Of a stretch of DNA of 64,000 nucleotides, positions 34,901 through 45,762 are shown piece after piece (the stretch's first letter is position 1; each line of letters begins with the position of its first letter). The position numbers were made by a program, and so were the translations under genes. Below the pieces are notes generated by a model. The model was not told where the DNA came from and did not search any database. It saw only the letters and a list, made by a program, of their open reading frames with translations. Source of the stretch: Blastococcus sp. VKM Ac-2987 (GTDB lineage Bacteria; Actinomycetota; Actinomycetes; Mycobacteriales; Geodermatophilaceae); contig NZ_JAPVBG010000005.1 of the NCBI RefSeq assembly GCF_026967805.1, positions 1-64,000 of the forward strand, given 5' to 3'.

Positions 34901-35527
34901 TCAGCCGGCCGCGGGGCCGGCGAGCAGCACGGGGACGGGGGAGTGGTGGGTCACGTGCTCGGCGACGCTGCCGAGCACCCGGTGCGACAGACCCCGGCCC
35001 CGCCGGCCCACGACCACGACGTCGGCCCCCTCCTGCCGCGCGACGTCGAGCAGCGCGGAGCCGGGCTGCCCGGCGACGAGCTCCACGACCGGCGACGCCC
35101 GGGGGAACCAGCCGGCCCGGTCGTCCAGCAGCGCCCGGCAACGGTCCTGCTCGGTCTCGTCGGAGAACTCGACGACGTCGGGGTCGACGGCCATCACCAG
35201 CACCACCCGCGCGCCCTCGACGGGGAACAGCCTCGCTGCGTCCCGCACGGCGCGGTCGGACTCCGCCGACCCGTCGACGCCCACGACCGCCGTCACCGCC
35301 CCTTCGGCCGGTGGCGGGCTCCCCTCGGCGCGGGGCGTGCGCTCGACCACCCGGTGCTGGCGCCGCCCGCGCTCCAACGCCATCGGCACGAAGAGCGGCC
35401 CCAGGACGGCGCCCAGGAAGTACCACTGCGGATCGCGGTACCCACGGCGGCCGAGGAACAGGGCGGCACTCCAGCCGATCGCCACCCAGAGGACGACGAC
35501 GAGGGCGATGAGGGCGGACGTCGGCAC
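34901..35527 (-). CDS. UspA-domain protein with N-terminal membrane helices
   Basis: A 208-residue protein. The first 25 residues form one hydrophobic helix ([20 protein letters not shown]), a second follows in [17 protein letters not shown], and a UspA domain runs from about 77 to 205. The ATP loop reads [14 protein letters not shown], one residue shorter than the usual G-x2-G-x9-G-S. The GTG start has a strong GGAGGAG at the right distance. Most UspA proteins are soluble, so the membrane anchor is unusual. Confidence 0.82.
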   Translation of the reverse strand: MPTSALIALVVVLWVAIGWSAALFLGRRGYRDPQWYFLGAVLGPLFVPMALERGRRQHRVVERTPRAEGSPPPAEGAVTAVVGVDGSAESDRAVRDAARLFPVEGARVVLVMAVDPDVVEFSDETEQDRCRALLDDRAGWFPRASPVVELVAGQPGSALLDVARQEGADVVVVGRRGRGLSHRVLGSVAEHVTHHSPVPVLLAGPAAG

Positions 35528-35622
35528 GGCGGCTCCTCCGGTGCGTGCGCGGGGCGCCGACGGCCGGGCCCCTGGTCGTCTGACGACCGGCGGTCGGCTC
35601 CGGTTCCGTGGACCTGCGCACC

Positions 35623-35628
35623 TAGACT
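35623..35628 (+). promoter_or_regulatory. Candidate -10 (leaderless) of rpe
   Basis: TAGACT lies 8 bases before the rpe GTG and no Shine-Dalgarno is present. It would start the rib/his operon transcript at or near the start codon. Confidence 0.5.
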
Positions 35629-35636
35629 CGGCGGAC

Positions 35637-36308
35637 GTGTCCAGGCAACCGTTGATCGCGCCCAGCCTGCTGTCCGCGGACTTCGCCCGCATCGCCGACG
35701 AGGTCGCGCGCGTGGCCGACGCCGACTGGCTGCACGTGGACGTGATGGACGCGCACTTCGTGCCCAACCTGACCCTGGGCCTGCCGGTCGTCGAGGCGAT
35801 CCAGCAGGTCAGCCCGGTACCGCTGGACTGCCACCTCATGATCGAGAACCCGGAGCGCTGGGCGCCCGGCTACGCCGAGGCCGGGTCGCGCAACGTGACG
35901 GTGCACGCCGAGGCCTGCACCGACCCACGCGCCGTCGCCCGCGACATCCGGGCCGCCGGAGCGCTGGCCGGGCTGGCCATCAAGCCGGGGACGCCGCTCG
36001 AGGACCACCTCGACGTGCTGGCCGACTTCGACACCCTGCTGGTCATGAGCGTCGAGCCCGGCTTCGGTGGCCAGTCCTTCATCGCCGACGTCCTGCCGAA
36101 GGTGCGGCGGGCCCGCGAGCTCGTCGACGCCGGGGAGCTCACCCTGCTCGTCGAGATCGACGGCGGCATCAACGCCGACACCATCGAGCAGGCGGCCGAG
36201 GCCGGCGTCGACATGTTCGTCGCCGGCTCCGCCGTCTACGGGGCCGACGACCCCGCCCGGGCCATCGCCGCGCTGCGCGCGCAGGCGGCCGCGGCGATGC
36301 GCGGGTGA
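35637..36308 (+). CDS. rpe: Ribulose-phosphate 3-epimerase
   Basis: Interconverts ribulose-5-P and xylulose-5-P; ribulose-5-P is also the substrate of the RibBA protein two genes on. The 223-residue TIM barrel has [25 protein letters not shown] (metal ligands), [20 protein letters not shown] and VEIDGGIN. The GTG start gives the normal N-terminus. It overlaps ribD by 4 bases. Confidence 0.97.
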   Translation: MSRQPLIAPSLLSADFARIADEVARVADADWLHVDVMDAHFVPNLTLGLPVVEAIQQVSPVPLDCHLMIENPERWAPGYAEAGSRNVTVHAEACTDPRAVARDIRAAGALAGLAIKPGTPLEDHLDVLADFDTLLVMSVEPGFGGQSFIADVLPKVRRARELVDAGELTLLVEIDGGINADTIEQAAEAGVDMFVAGSAVYGADDPARAIAALRAQAAAAMRG

Positions 36309-37381
36309 CCGTCACCGACGCCGAGCGCCTCGCCATGGCCCGCGCCCGGGAGATGGGGGCGGGAGTGCTCGGCAGCACCAGCCCGAACCCCGCCGTGGGC
36401 GCCGTGGTCCTGGCCGCCGACGGCAGCGTCGCGGGGGAAGGGGCGACCGCCCCGCCCGGCGGTCCGCACGCCGAGGTCGCCGCGCTGGCGCAGGCCGGCG
36501 AGCGGGCCCGCGGCGGCACCGCCGTCGTCACGCTGGAGCCCTGCGCGCACACCGGCCGCACCGGCCCGTGCGCCGACGCCCTCCTCGCCGCCGGGATCGC
36601 CCGGGTCGTGGTCGCCGTGCCCGAGCCGACCGAGCTGGCCGGCGGGGGAACGGCGCGGCTGCGGGCCGCCGGCGTCGACGTCGTCGTGGGGGTGGAGCAG
36701 GAAGCGGCCGAGCTCGGGGCGCTCGCGGGCTGGCTGACCGGGGTCCGCGAGCAGCGGCCGTACGTGATCTGGAAGGTGGCCGCGACCCTCGACGGTCGGG
36801 TGGCCGCCGCCGACGGGAGCAGCCGCTGGGTCACCGGACCCGAGGCGCGCGCCGAGGTGCACCGGCTGCGGGCCGGCTGCGACGCCGTCGTCGTCGGCTC
36901 GGGCACCGCGCTCACCGACGACCCGCAGCTGACCGTCCGCGACGCCGACGGCCGGGACGCCGACCGGCAGCCGCTGCGGGTGGTCGTCGACCGCCGCAAC
37001 CGGCTGCCGGCCGGTGCACGGGTCCTGGACGACGCCGCCCCCACGCTGGTGAGCCGGGCCGCGGAGCCGGCGGCGCTGCTGGCCGAGCTGTTCGCCCGCG
37101 ACGTCCGCCGGGTGCTGCTCGAGGGCGGGCCGACGCTCGCCGCGGCGTTCCTGCGCGCGGGGTTGGTCGACGAGGCCGTCGTGCACCTCGCGCCGAAGCT
37201 GCTGGGGGCCGGCCCGTCGCTGGTCGGCGACCTGGGAATCAGCGGCATCGCCTCGGCGCTGTCCTACTCGGTCGCCGGTATCACCCCCCTGGGCGGGGAC
37301 GTGCAGATCCGGCTGCACCCCACCCGGCACACTGGTGGGGTGTCCCGCGCCAGCGGGGACGGCACGGACGGGAGGAGCTGA
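36305..37381 (+). CDS. ribD: Bifunctional riboflavin deaminase/reductase RibD
   Basis: Deaminates and then reduces the pyrimidine intermediate of riboflavin synthesis. The 358-residue protein has an N-terminal zinc deaminase ([17 protein letters not shown] near residue 57, [15 protein letters not shown] near 80) and a C-terminal reductase (about 150-345) with [21 protein letters not shown] and [12 protein letters not shown]. The GTG overlaps the rpe stop and the stop abuts ribE directly. Confidence 0.96.
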   Translation: MTVTDAERLAMARAREMGAGVLGSTSPNPAVGAVVLAADGSVAGEGATAPPGGPHAEVAALAQAGERARGGTAVVTLEPCAHTGRTGPCADALLAAGIARVVVAVPEPTELAGGGTARLRAAGVDVVVGVEQEAAELGALAGWLTGVREQRPYVIWKVAATLDGRVAAADGSSRWVTGPEARAEVHRLRAGCDAVVVGSGTALTDDPQLTVRDADGRDADRQPLRVVVDRRNRLPAGARVLDDAAPTLVSRAAEPAALLAELFARDVRRVLLEGGPTLAAAFLRAGLVDEAVVHLAPKLLGAGPSLVGDLGISGIASALSYSVAGITPLGGDVQIRLHPTRHTGGVSRASGDGTDGRS

Positions 37382-40102
<2,721 letters not shown>

Positions 40103-40109
40103 GAAAGGA

Positions 40110-40160
40110 CCCTCGGGCCCCCACGACACGCTCCGCGCGCCGTGGGTCCCTGCCCGAGGG
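40110..40160 (+). other. Large hairpin between hisE and hisG
   Basis: CCCTCGGGC (40110-40118) pairs perfectly with GCCCGAGGG (40152-40160), and CCCACG (40120-40125) pairs with CGTGGG (40141-40146) inside it. It starts 7 bases after the hisE stop and ends 36 bases before hisG. It could be a partial terminator or an mRNA processing/stability element that sets hisG apart from the rib genes. No run of His codons is seen, so a classical his attenuator is unlikely. Confidence 0.6.
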
Positions 40161-40195
40161 GCCGCCCTGTCAACCCACGTCCGAGGAGTGTCCGC

Positions 40196-41062
40196 GTGCT
40201 GCGCGTCGCCGTCCCCAACAAGGGTGTCCTGAGCGAGCCGGCGGCGGAGATGCTCGCCGAGAGCGGCTACCGCCAGCGCCGCAGCACCAAGGACCTCGCG
40301 GTCTACGACCCGGACAACGACACCGAGTTCTTCTACCTGCGGCCGCGCGACATCGCGGTGTACGTGGCCGCCGGCACGCTGGACGTCGGCATCACCGGCC
40401 GGGACATGCTGCTGGAGACCGCACCGGCCGACGGCGAGGGCCCGGCCGCGGTGGAGGTCATGCCGCTGGGCTTCGGCCGCTCGTCCTTCCGCTTCGCCAG
40501 TCCGGTCGAGTCGGGCATCGAGCGGGTGGACCAGCTGGCCGGCAAGCGCATCGCCACCGCCTACCCGGTGCTGCTGCAGCGCTTTCTCGACGAGGCCGGG
40601 ATCGACGCCGGCGTGGTCAAGCTCGACGGCGCGGTCGAGACCGCCTGCCGGCTCGGGGTGGCCGAGGCCGTCTGCGACGTCGTGGAGACCGGTACGACGC
40701 TGCGCGCCGCGGGGCTGCACATCATCGGTGACCCGGTGCTCAGCAGCGAGGCCGTGCTGGTCCGCCGGGAGGGCGCCGAGGAGATCCCGGCCGTCGCCCA
40801 GCTGCGCCGCCGGCTGCGCGGCGTCCTGGTCGCCCGGCAGTACGTGATGCTCGACTACGACTGCCCGAACGACCTGCTCGAGAAGGCCACCGCCGTCACC
40901 CCCGGCATCGAGGGCCCCACGGTGAGCCCGCTGCAGACGCCGGGCTGGTCGGCGGTGCGTGCGATGATCGCCCGCACCGAGACCAACCGGGTGATGGACG
41001 AGCTCTGGGAGCTCGGCGCCCGGGCCATCCTGGTCACCAGCATCCACGCCTCCCGCATCTGA
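40196..41062 (+). CDS. hisG: ATP phosphoribosyltransferase (long form)
   Basis: First and feedback-controlled step of histidine synthesis. The 288-residue long form has the catalytic domains first (VAVPNKGVLSEPA, GITGRDML, then VVETGTTLRAAGL) and a C-terminal ACT-like regulatory domain of about 75 residues that binds histidine. The GTG has GAGGAG 7 bases upstream (40183-40188); an upstream frame from 40142 runs through the hairpin and is rejected. Confidence 0.96.
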   Translation: MLRVAVPNKGVLSEPAAEMLAESGYRQRRSTKDLAVYDPDNDTEFFYLRPRDIAVYVAAGTLDVGITGRDMLLETAPADGEGPAAVEVMPLGFGRSSFRFASPVESGIERVDQLAGKRIATAYPVLLQRFLDEAGIDAGVVKLDGAVETACRLGVAEAVCDVVETGTTLRAAGLHIIGDPVLSSEAVLVRREGAEEIPAVAQLRRRLRGVLVARQYVMLDYDCPNDLLEKATAVTPGIEGPTVSPLQTPGWSAVRAMIARTETNRVMDELWELGARAILVTSIHASRI

Positions 41063-41068
41063 GCCGCC

Positions 41069-41095
41069 CCCTCCCGCCGGAACCCGGCGGTGGGG
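41069..41095 (+). terminator. Terminator after hisG
   Basis: CCGCCGG (41074-41080), loop AAC, CCGGCGG (41084-41090), extended outward by C/G pairs with one mismatch. It starts 6 bases after the hisG stop. Confidence 0.6.
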
Positions 41096-41113
41096 TCGTT
41101 CGTCCTCACGGGC

Positions 41114-41590
41114 ATGCGACGCCTGCTGCTGCTCACCCTGCTGAGCACGGTGTTCGTGCTGGCCGGCTGTGCCACGGGCGCCGGGGACGACGCAGCGGGT
41201 GCGGCCGGCGGGGGCACCCCGGGCGACGGCGGCGCTGCCGACGGCATCTCGCAGGCCGACGACGACCTGCGGATCGAGGTGGACCGGGGCGACGGCTCGC
41301 CGCCGGAGACCTGGACGCTCAGCTGCGTCGGCCCCGTCGAGGGCACCCACCCGGAGGCGGAGGCGGCCTGCGCGCACCTCAGGGGCATGAGCGCCCCCTT
41401 CGCACCCGTGCCGGCCGACGCGATGTGCACCGAGCAGTACGGCGGCGCGCAGACCGCCCGGATCACCGGCCGGTGGGGCGGCGAGCCGGTGGACCTGGAG
41501 CTGTCCCGGGTCGACGGCTGCCGGATCGCCCAGTGGGACGCCCTCGGCCCCGTCCTGCCCGTGCCGGTGGGGGTCGAGCCGCTGGGCTGA
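41114..41590 (+). CDS. Lipoprotein with subtilisin-inhibitor-like (SSI) domain
   Basis: A 158-residue exported lipoprotein. The signal peptide RRLLLLTLLSTVFVLAGC ends in a clear lipobox, with Cys at about residue 19. A Gly/Ala-rich linker (20-50) is followed by an SSI-like domain: WTLSCVG, GTHPEAEAACAHL, PADAMCTEQYGG, GRWGGEPVDLELSRVDGC, RIAQWDALG. The four Cys of the domain match the two disulphides of Streptomyces subtilisin inhibitor. It would hold a protease-inhibitor fold on the outer face of the membrane; whether it inhibits a protease is not known. Confidence 0.82.
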   Translation: MRRLLLLTLLSTVFVLAGCATGAGDDAAGAAGGGTPGDGGAADGISQADDDLRIEVDRGDGSPPETWTLSCVGPVEGTHPEAEAACAHLRGMSAPFAPVPADAMCTEQYGGAQTARITGRWGGEPVDLELSRVDGCRIAQWDALGPVLPVPVGVEPLG

Positions 41591-41603
41591 CGGCGACGGG
41601 CGG

Positions 41604-42596
41604 TCAGCGCCGCGTCGTGCGGTCCACGAGGTCGATCGCCGTGCACAGGCCGAGGGCCATGGCCCGGCCGCTCGTGGCGCCGGTGGCCAGCAGCCGCTCG
41701 ATCGCCGGTGCCAGCGGCCGCTCGCCGACCAGGCCCCGCAGGACCGCGGCGTACTCGCCGCTCACCTGGCCGGCGGCCGCGTGCCGGAGCAGCGCGCGGG
41801 AGAGCTCCGTGGTGCGACCGGCGGCCAGCGAGCAGACGCCGGCGGCGAACCGGTCGGCCGCCGGGTGCCCCAGCAGGACCAGCCCCGCGATGGTGCCCGC
41901 CATGACGTCGTCACCGGCGGGCGTGAGCCCCGGCCCGAGGCCGATCAGCCGGGTCGCCGTGCGCAGCGCGGCCTCCAGGTCGGCGCGCCGGACGGCGCCG
42001 CGCAGGGCCGCCAGCGGGCCACCGGGACCGGTCGGGAGGCCCGGCAGCGTGAAGGAGCTGTGCGGGACGCCCTCGCCGTAGAGGGTGGTGCGGAGCTGCC
42101 GCACCCCTTCGGGCAGCAGGGCCGGACGGCCACCGGGCAGCCGCGGCCGGGGGTCCCACCAGGCGGCCGCGCTGACTGCCAGGTCGCCCACCACGACCCG
42201 CCCGGCCCCGACCTCGGCGGGCGCACCCGTGGGCAGGGCCACGAGCGGCCGGCCGTTGCTCGGCCGGAAGAGGACGCAGCCCAGGGGCAGGCGCGCGGCG
42301 TCACTGGTGAGGACGCCGACGACGTCGCCGCCGCCGCGCTCGCCCACGATCTGGACGTAGACGGCGGCCGGTCCGCTGAGCAGCACGCGCGCCGGGCGCA
42401 CCGGGCCCCGCAGCAGCTCCGCGACGCCCGTGCTCGCCGCGGCCGGGACCGCGGCCGGCGACGCCGTCCGTGCGGCGGCACGGGCCGACTCCCGGGGCAG
42501 GGGGATCGTCGGCAGCCCGGCGCGGGCCGCGCGGCCGCGGAGTGCCTGGCCCGCGCTCGGGCCGGTATGGACTTCGGTGTCGTCGATCGCGCGCAT
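41604..42596 (-). CDS. DUF2877 (AllH/YlbF-like) protein
   Basis: A 330-residue protein with the DUF2877 signature LIGLGPGLTPAGDDVMAG near residue 215. This family includes AllH, one of the three proteins (with AllF/FdrA and AllG) of oxamate carbamoyltransferase in allantoin use, but the other two are not in the window. The ATG at 42596 has GGAGGG upstream; a longer frame to 42707 is not supported. It is divergent from a PucR-type regulator, the class that controls purine catabolism, which fits but does not prove such a role. Confidence 0.75.
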   Translation of the reverse strand: MRAIDDTEVHTGPSAGQALRGRAARAGLPTIPLPRESARAAARTASPAAVPAAASTGVAELLRGPVRPARVLLSGPAAVYVQIVGERGGGDVVGVLTSDAARLPLGCVLFRPSNGRPLVALPTGAPAEVGAGRVVVGDLAVSAAAWWDPRPRLPGGRPALLPEGVRQLRTTLYGEGVPHSSFTLPGLPTGPGGPLAALRGAVRRADLEAALRTATRLIGLGPGLTPAGDDVMAGTIAGLVLLGHPAADRFAAGVCSLAAGRTTELSRALLRHAAAGQVSGEYAAVLRGLVGERPLAPAIERLLATGATSGRAMALGLCTAIDLVDRTTRR

Positions 42597-42720
42597 GGGT
42601 CGCCCTCCACCCGACGGGACGACGGAGACCGGTGGATCGGCCCCCGCTCCTCGGTCCACCCCGCCCGCGGGGACGATGCACGCACTGCCTGACGGAGCGC
42701 CTACCATCCAGCGAGCGGGT

Positions 42721-42736
42721 GGTTCGAGGTCGAACC
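42721..42736. promoter_or_regulatory. Inverted repeat between DUF2877 and pucR-like genes
   Basis: GGTTCGA-GG-TCGAACC: a perfect 7-2-7 dyad in the 262-base divergent gap, 125 bases before the DUF2877 start. Probably an operator; the regulator next door is the obvious candidate. Confidence 0.5.
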
Positions 42737-42807
42737 TATGCGGCGCGTCGCACGCCCTCTTATGGCGGATGTCGCCAAGAATGGGGCACGGCGTCCGGGG
42801 ACACCTG

Positions 42808-42819
42808 ACAGGATCCTGT
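42808..42819. promoter_or_regulatory. Palindrome 39 bases upstream of the pucR-like gene
   Basis: ACAGGATCCTGT is a perfect 12-base palindrome in the leader or promoter of the PucR-type regulator. It differs from the dyad at 42721, so two regulators may act in this gap. Confidence 0.4.
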
Positions 42820-42858
42820 GGTGTGGCACCCTGGGCGACGACTGGAAGGGGATGCCTC

Positions 42859-44802
42859 GTGACCCAGAGTGATGTGTCGGACGTAACAGCAACTCAGGGT
42901 AATGGAACCGTCCCGTTCCGTCGTAACTGGGCGGTCGCCGAATCGCCGCGCATCGAACCGCGCGACGACCGCGCGAGCTGGCAGCAGCGCATGGGCCTCA
43001 CCGTCGAGGAGGCCCTCGGGCTACCGGTCCTCGCGGCCGCCACCGTGACCGCCGGGGCCTCCGGGCTGAGCCGGGCGATCCGGCACATGGTGGTCGACGA
43101 CCCGGCCGACCCGCTGGCCGCCGCCGGCCCCGACGTCCTGGTCGTGCTCGGTGCCCGGCTGCCGCCGGCCGACCCGGCGAACTGCCGGGCCCTCGTCGAG
43201 CGGCTCGACGTCGCGGGCACCGCGGCCCTGGCCTACCGGCGCACCGACGGGCCCGCGCCGCTGCCCGCCGAGGTGCTCGCCGAGGCCGACCGCCGCGGCC
43301 TGCCGGTGCTGGCCCTGCCCCCGAGCGCCCGGCTGGACGAGATCGTCTCGGCGGTCCTGGGCGCGGTGGTCGTCAAGCAGGGGGAGGCGCTCGCGCTGTC
43401 CTCGCGCATGGACCACGAGTTCATCGGGGTGGCCCTCACCGGCGGCGGGTTGGCCGAGGTGACGCAGCGGCTGGCCGTGATGCTCGAGGGCGCGGCGGTG
43501 CTCGGCCTGGGGCCCGACCGCGAGGTGGTCACCAGCGCGGGCCCGAGGGACGACGTCGCCGAGATCAGCGACTGGCTGTGGCTGCTCGACGCCGCCGCCG
43601 ACGACGCGCTCGCCGAGCTGACGCCGTCCCGCCGGCTCTCCGGCGTCCGCGCCGACCAGACCGTCGTCACCCCGGCCGACGTGCTCGCCGACGCCGACCT
43701 GTCACCGGCCGACGGCATCCTGCTCGTCCCCGGCCACCACCAGCTGCCCGGCGGGGTGGGGGAGTACGCGGTCGCGCCGATCATGGCCGGTGACCAGCGG
43801 CACGGCTGGCTGGTCGCGGTCCACCGGACCGGCGCCATGATGCTCGGTGCCGGCGGCGTGCTGGAGCGGGCCGCCGTCATCGCCGCCCTGTCGGTCATCC
43901 GGCTGCAGGCGGTGCACTCGGTCGAGCTGCGCTTCCAGGGGGACCTCGTGCGCCGGCTGGTCGGCGGCTCGGTCGGGCACACCGAGCGGACGCTGGCCTA
44001 CACCCGCTCCTTCGGCTGGCGCCTGGACGGTCCGGTCGCCGTCCTCGTCACCGCGACCGAGACCGTCGCCGACGCGGCGGCCGACCCGACCCGCGCCCTC
44101 GACGTGCTCGACCGGCTGGCCGACGGCTGGCGCGCGGCGCTGGAGTCGGAGGTGGCGGGCGCCGCCGTCGCCGGCCTGGCGACCGAGATCGTCACGCTGC
44201 TGCCCCTGGACGGCCGCACGCCGGAGGAGCTGTCGGCCCTGGTGTCGGCGGTGACCTCCCGGGTCAACGGGCGGCTGCGCCGGGTGGGCCGGCTGCTGGG
44301 CACCGGCATCGGCCGGCCCGCCGGCTCGCTGTCCGAGCTCGCCGAGGTGCACCGGCAGGCGCAGCGCGCGCTCGGCGTCGGCCAGGAGATCCACGGCGGG
44401 TCCGCGGTCACGCATTTCGACCAGCTGGGGGTGTTCCGGCTGCTGTCGCTGATCCCCGACAGCACCGAGCTGCGCTCCTACGTCGACGAGGTGCTCGGCA
44501 CGCTGGCCGATTCCGGGGACGCCGACTCCGCCGACCTGCGCGAGACGCTGCGGGTGCTGCTGGAGACCAACCTCAACGTCGCGGAGTCGGCCCGCCGGCT
44601 GCACTTCCACTACAACACCATGCGCTACCGGATCGGGAAGCTCGAGCGCATGCTCGGGCCCTTCACCACCGACCCGACGCTGCGGCTGAACCTGCTGCTG
44701 GCCCTGCACGCGGCCCGCATGCGCGGGCTCGACCAGCCGGCCCGCCCGCCGCTGGACGGCGGCCTGGCGCTGCCCGACGACGGGTTCGAGGCGCTGGTCT
44801 GA
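42859..44802 (+). CDS. PucR family transcriptional regulator
   Basis: A 647-residue regulator with the family layout: N-terminal PucR ligand domain (about 45-170), a central GGDEF-like segment (about 345-490) and a C-terminal HTH_30 domain near 580-640 (LLETNLNVAESARRLHFHYN followed by TMRYRIGKLERMLG). The GTG at 42859 has GGAAGGGG upstream (42844-42851); a later ATG at 42990 would remove about 44 residues that look unstructured. It is divergent from the DUF2877 gene. The ligand is unknown; purine-catabolism control is only an analogy with PucR. Confidence 0.88.
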   Translation: MTQSDVSDVTATQGNGTVPFRRNWAVAESPRIEPRDDRASWQQRMGLTVEEALGLPVLAAATVTAGASGLSRAIRHMVVDDPADPLAAAGPDVLVVLGARLPPADPANCRALVERLDVAGTAALAYRRTDGPAPLPAEVLAEADRRGLPVLALPPSARLDEIVSAVLGAVVVKQGEALALSSRMDHEFIGVALTGGGLAEVTQRLAVMLEGAAVLGLGPDREVVTSAGPRDDVAEISDWLWLLDAAADDALAELTPSRRLSGVRADQTVVTPADVLADADLSPADGILLVPGHHQLPGGVGEYAVAPIMAGDQRHGWLVAVHRTGAMMLGAGGVLERAAVIAALSVIRLQAVHSVELRFQGDLVRRLVGGSVGHTERTLAYTRSFGWRLDGPVAVLVTATETVADAAADPTRALDVLDRLADGWRAALESEVAGAAVAGLATEIVTLLPLDGRTPEELSALVSAVTSRVNGRLRRVGRLLGTGIGRPAGSLSELAEVHRQAQRALGVGQEIHGGSAVTHFDQLGVFRLLSLIPDSTELRSYVDEVLGTLADSGDADSADLRETLRVLLETNLNVAESARRLHFHYNTMRYRIGKLERMLGPFTTDPTLRLNLLLALHAARMRGLDQPARPPLDGGLALPDDGFEALV

Positions 44803-44902
44803 GTCCCCGGCGCCCGCGCGACCGGTTCCGGGGAGCGGGGCGGCCCGGGGCCGGGCAGGGTGGGGCCCGGTGCCGCACGGGGCGGCGCGGGAGGAGAGCC
44901 GC

Positions 44903-45661
44903 ATGACCGAGGTCGAACGTCCGCTCGCCGGCAAGGTGGCCCTGGTGACCGGGGCGTCGTCGGGGATCGGGGAGGCGACCGCGGTCGCCCTCGCCGCGGC
45001 CGGTGCAGCCGTCGCGATCGGGGCCCGGCGGACCGACCGGCTCGACGCGCTGGCCGGCCGGCTCCGCGAGGACGGCGCGGCGGTGCTGCAGCTGGCCCTC
45101 GACGTCACCGACGAGCAGGCCTGCGCCGACGCCGTGGCGCGCACGCGGTCGGAGCTGGGCGGCCTCGACGTCCTGGTCAACAACGCCGGCGTGATGCTGC
45201 TGGGCACCATCGCCGGTGCGGCCACCGAGGACTGGCGCCGGATGATCCAGACCAACGTCATGGGCGTCCTGTACATGACCCACGCGGCCCTCGACGGGAT
45301 GGTGGAGCAGGGGTCCGGCGACATCGTGAACATGTCCAGCGTGGCCGGGCGGCAGGCCCGGAAGGGCGCGGGGGTCTACAACGCCAGCAAGTGGGCGGTG
45401 AACGCCTTCAGCGAGTCGCTGCGGCAGGAGGTCACCGGCCGGGGGGTGCGCATCTCGCTCGTCGAACCCGGCGCCGTCACCACCGAGCTGACGTCGCACA
45501 TCACCCAGCCGGAGGCCAAGGCCGCCTCGGACAAGATGCACGCGAGCATGCGGGCGCTGCACGCCGAGGACATCGCCCGGGCGGTGGTCTACGTCGTCAC
45601 CCAGCCGCCGCACGTGGCGGTCAACGAGGTGCTCGTCCGCCCCACCGACCAGGAGCGCTGA
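44903..45661 (+). CDS. Short-chain dehydrogenase/reductase
   Basis: A 252-residue classical SDR. It has the cofactor motif TGASSGIGEA near residue 17, NNAG near 91, and the catalytic Ser (MSSVAG) and Tyr-x3-Lys (YNASK near 157). It has the typical length and the usual C-terminal substrate region. The Arg-rich stretch GARRTDR after strand 2 suggests NADP preference. ATG with GGAGGAGA upstream. Substrate unknown. A large palindrome follows the gene. Confidence 0.88.
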   Translation: MTEVERPLAGKVALVTGASSGIGEATAVALAAAGAAVAIGARRTDRLDALAGRLREDGAAVLQLALDVTDEQACADAVARTRSELGGLDVLVNNAGVMLLGTIAGAATEDWRRMIQTNVMGVLYMTHAALDGMVEQGSGDIVNMSSVAGRQARKGAGVYNASKWAVNAFSESLRQEVTGRGVRISLVEPGAVTTELTSHITQPEAKAASDKMHASMRALHAEDIARAVVYVVTQPPHVAVNEVLVRPTDQER

Positions 45662-45678
45662 GCCCCGTCACCCCCACG

Positions 45679-45738
45679 GGCATAGGAAGCTATGCCTGCG
45701 GATCCGGCTGCGGAACCGTAGGCATAGCCTCCTATGCC
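45679..45738. terminator. Nested palindrome between convergent genes
   Basis: Two 23-base arms (45679-45701 and 45716-45738) are inverted repeats with 21 of 23 matches and a 14-base loop. Each arm also contains the same smaller palindrome GGCATAG-N4-CTATGCC (N4 is GAAG at 45686-45689 and CCTC at 45728-45731). It can therefore fold as one long hairpin or as two small ones. It lies 17 bases after the SDR stop and 24 bases from the end of the convergent MurA-like gene, so it probably ends both. Confidence 0.7.
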
Positions 45739-45762
45739 GGGGGCAGCGCAGGGCGCCCTTGG

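Noticed and set aside
32858..37381. 1507-codon plus-strand frame
   Set aside because: It runs antisense to the DUF222-HNH, ALDH and UspA genes and only becomes real coding where it reaches ribD in frame.
40103..40195. Histidine attenuator leader before hisG
   Set aside because: No short frame with a run of His codons precedes the hairpin.
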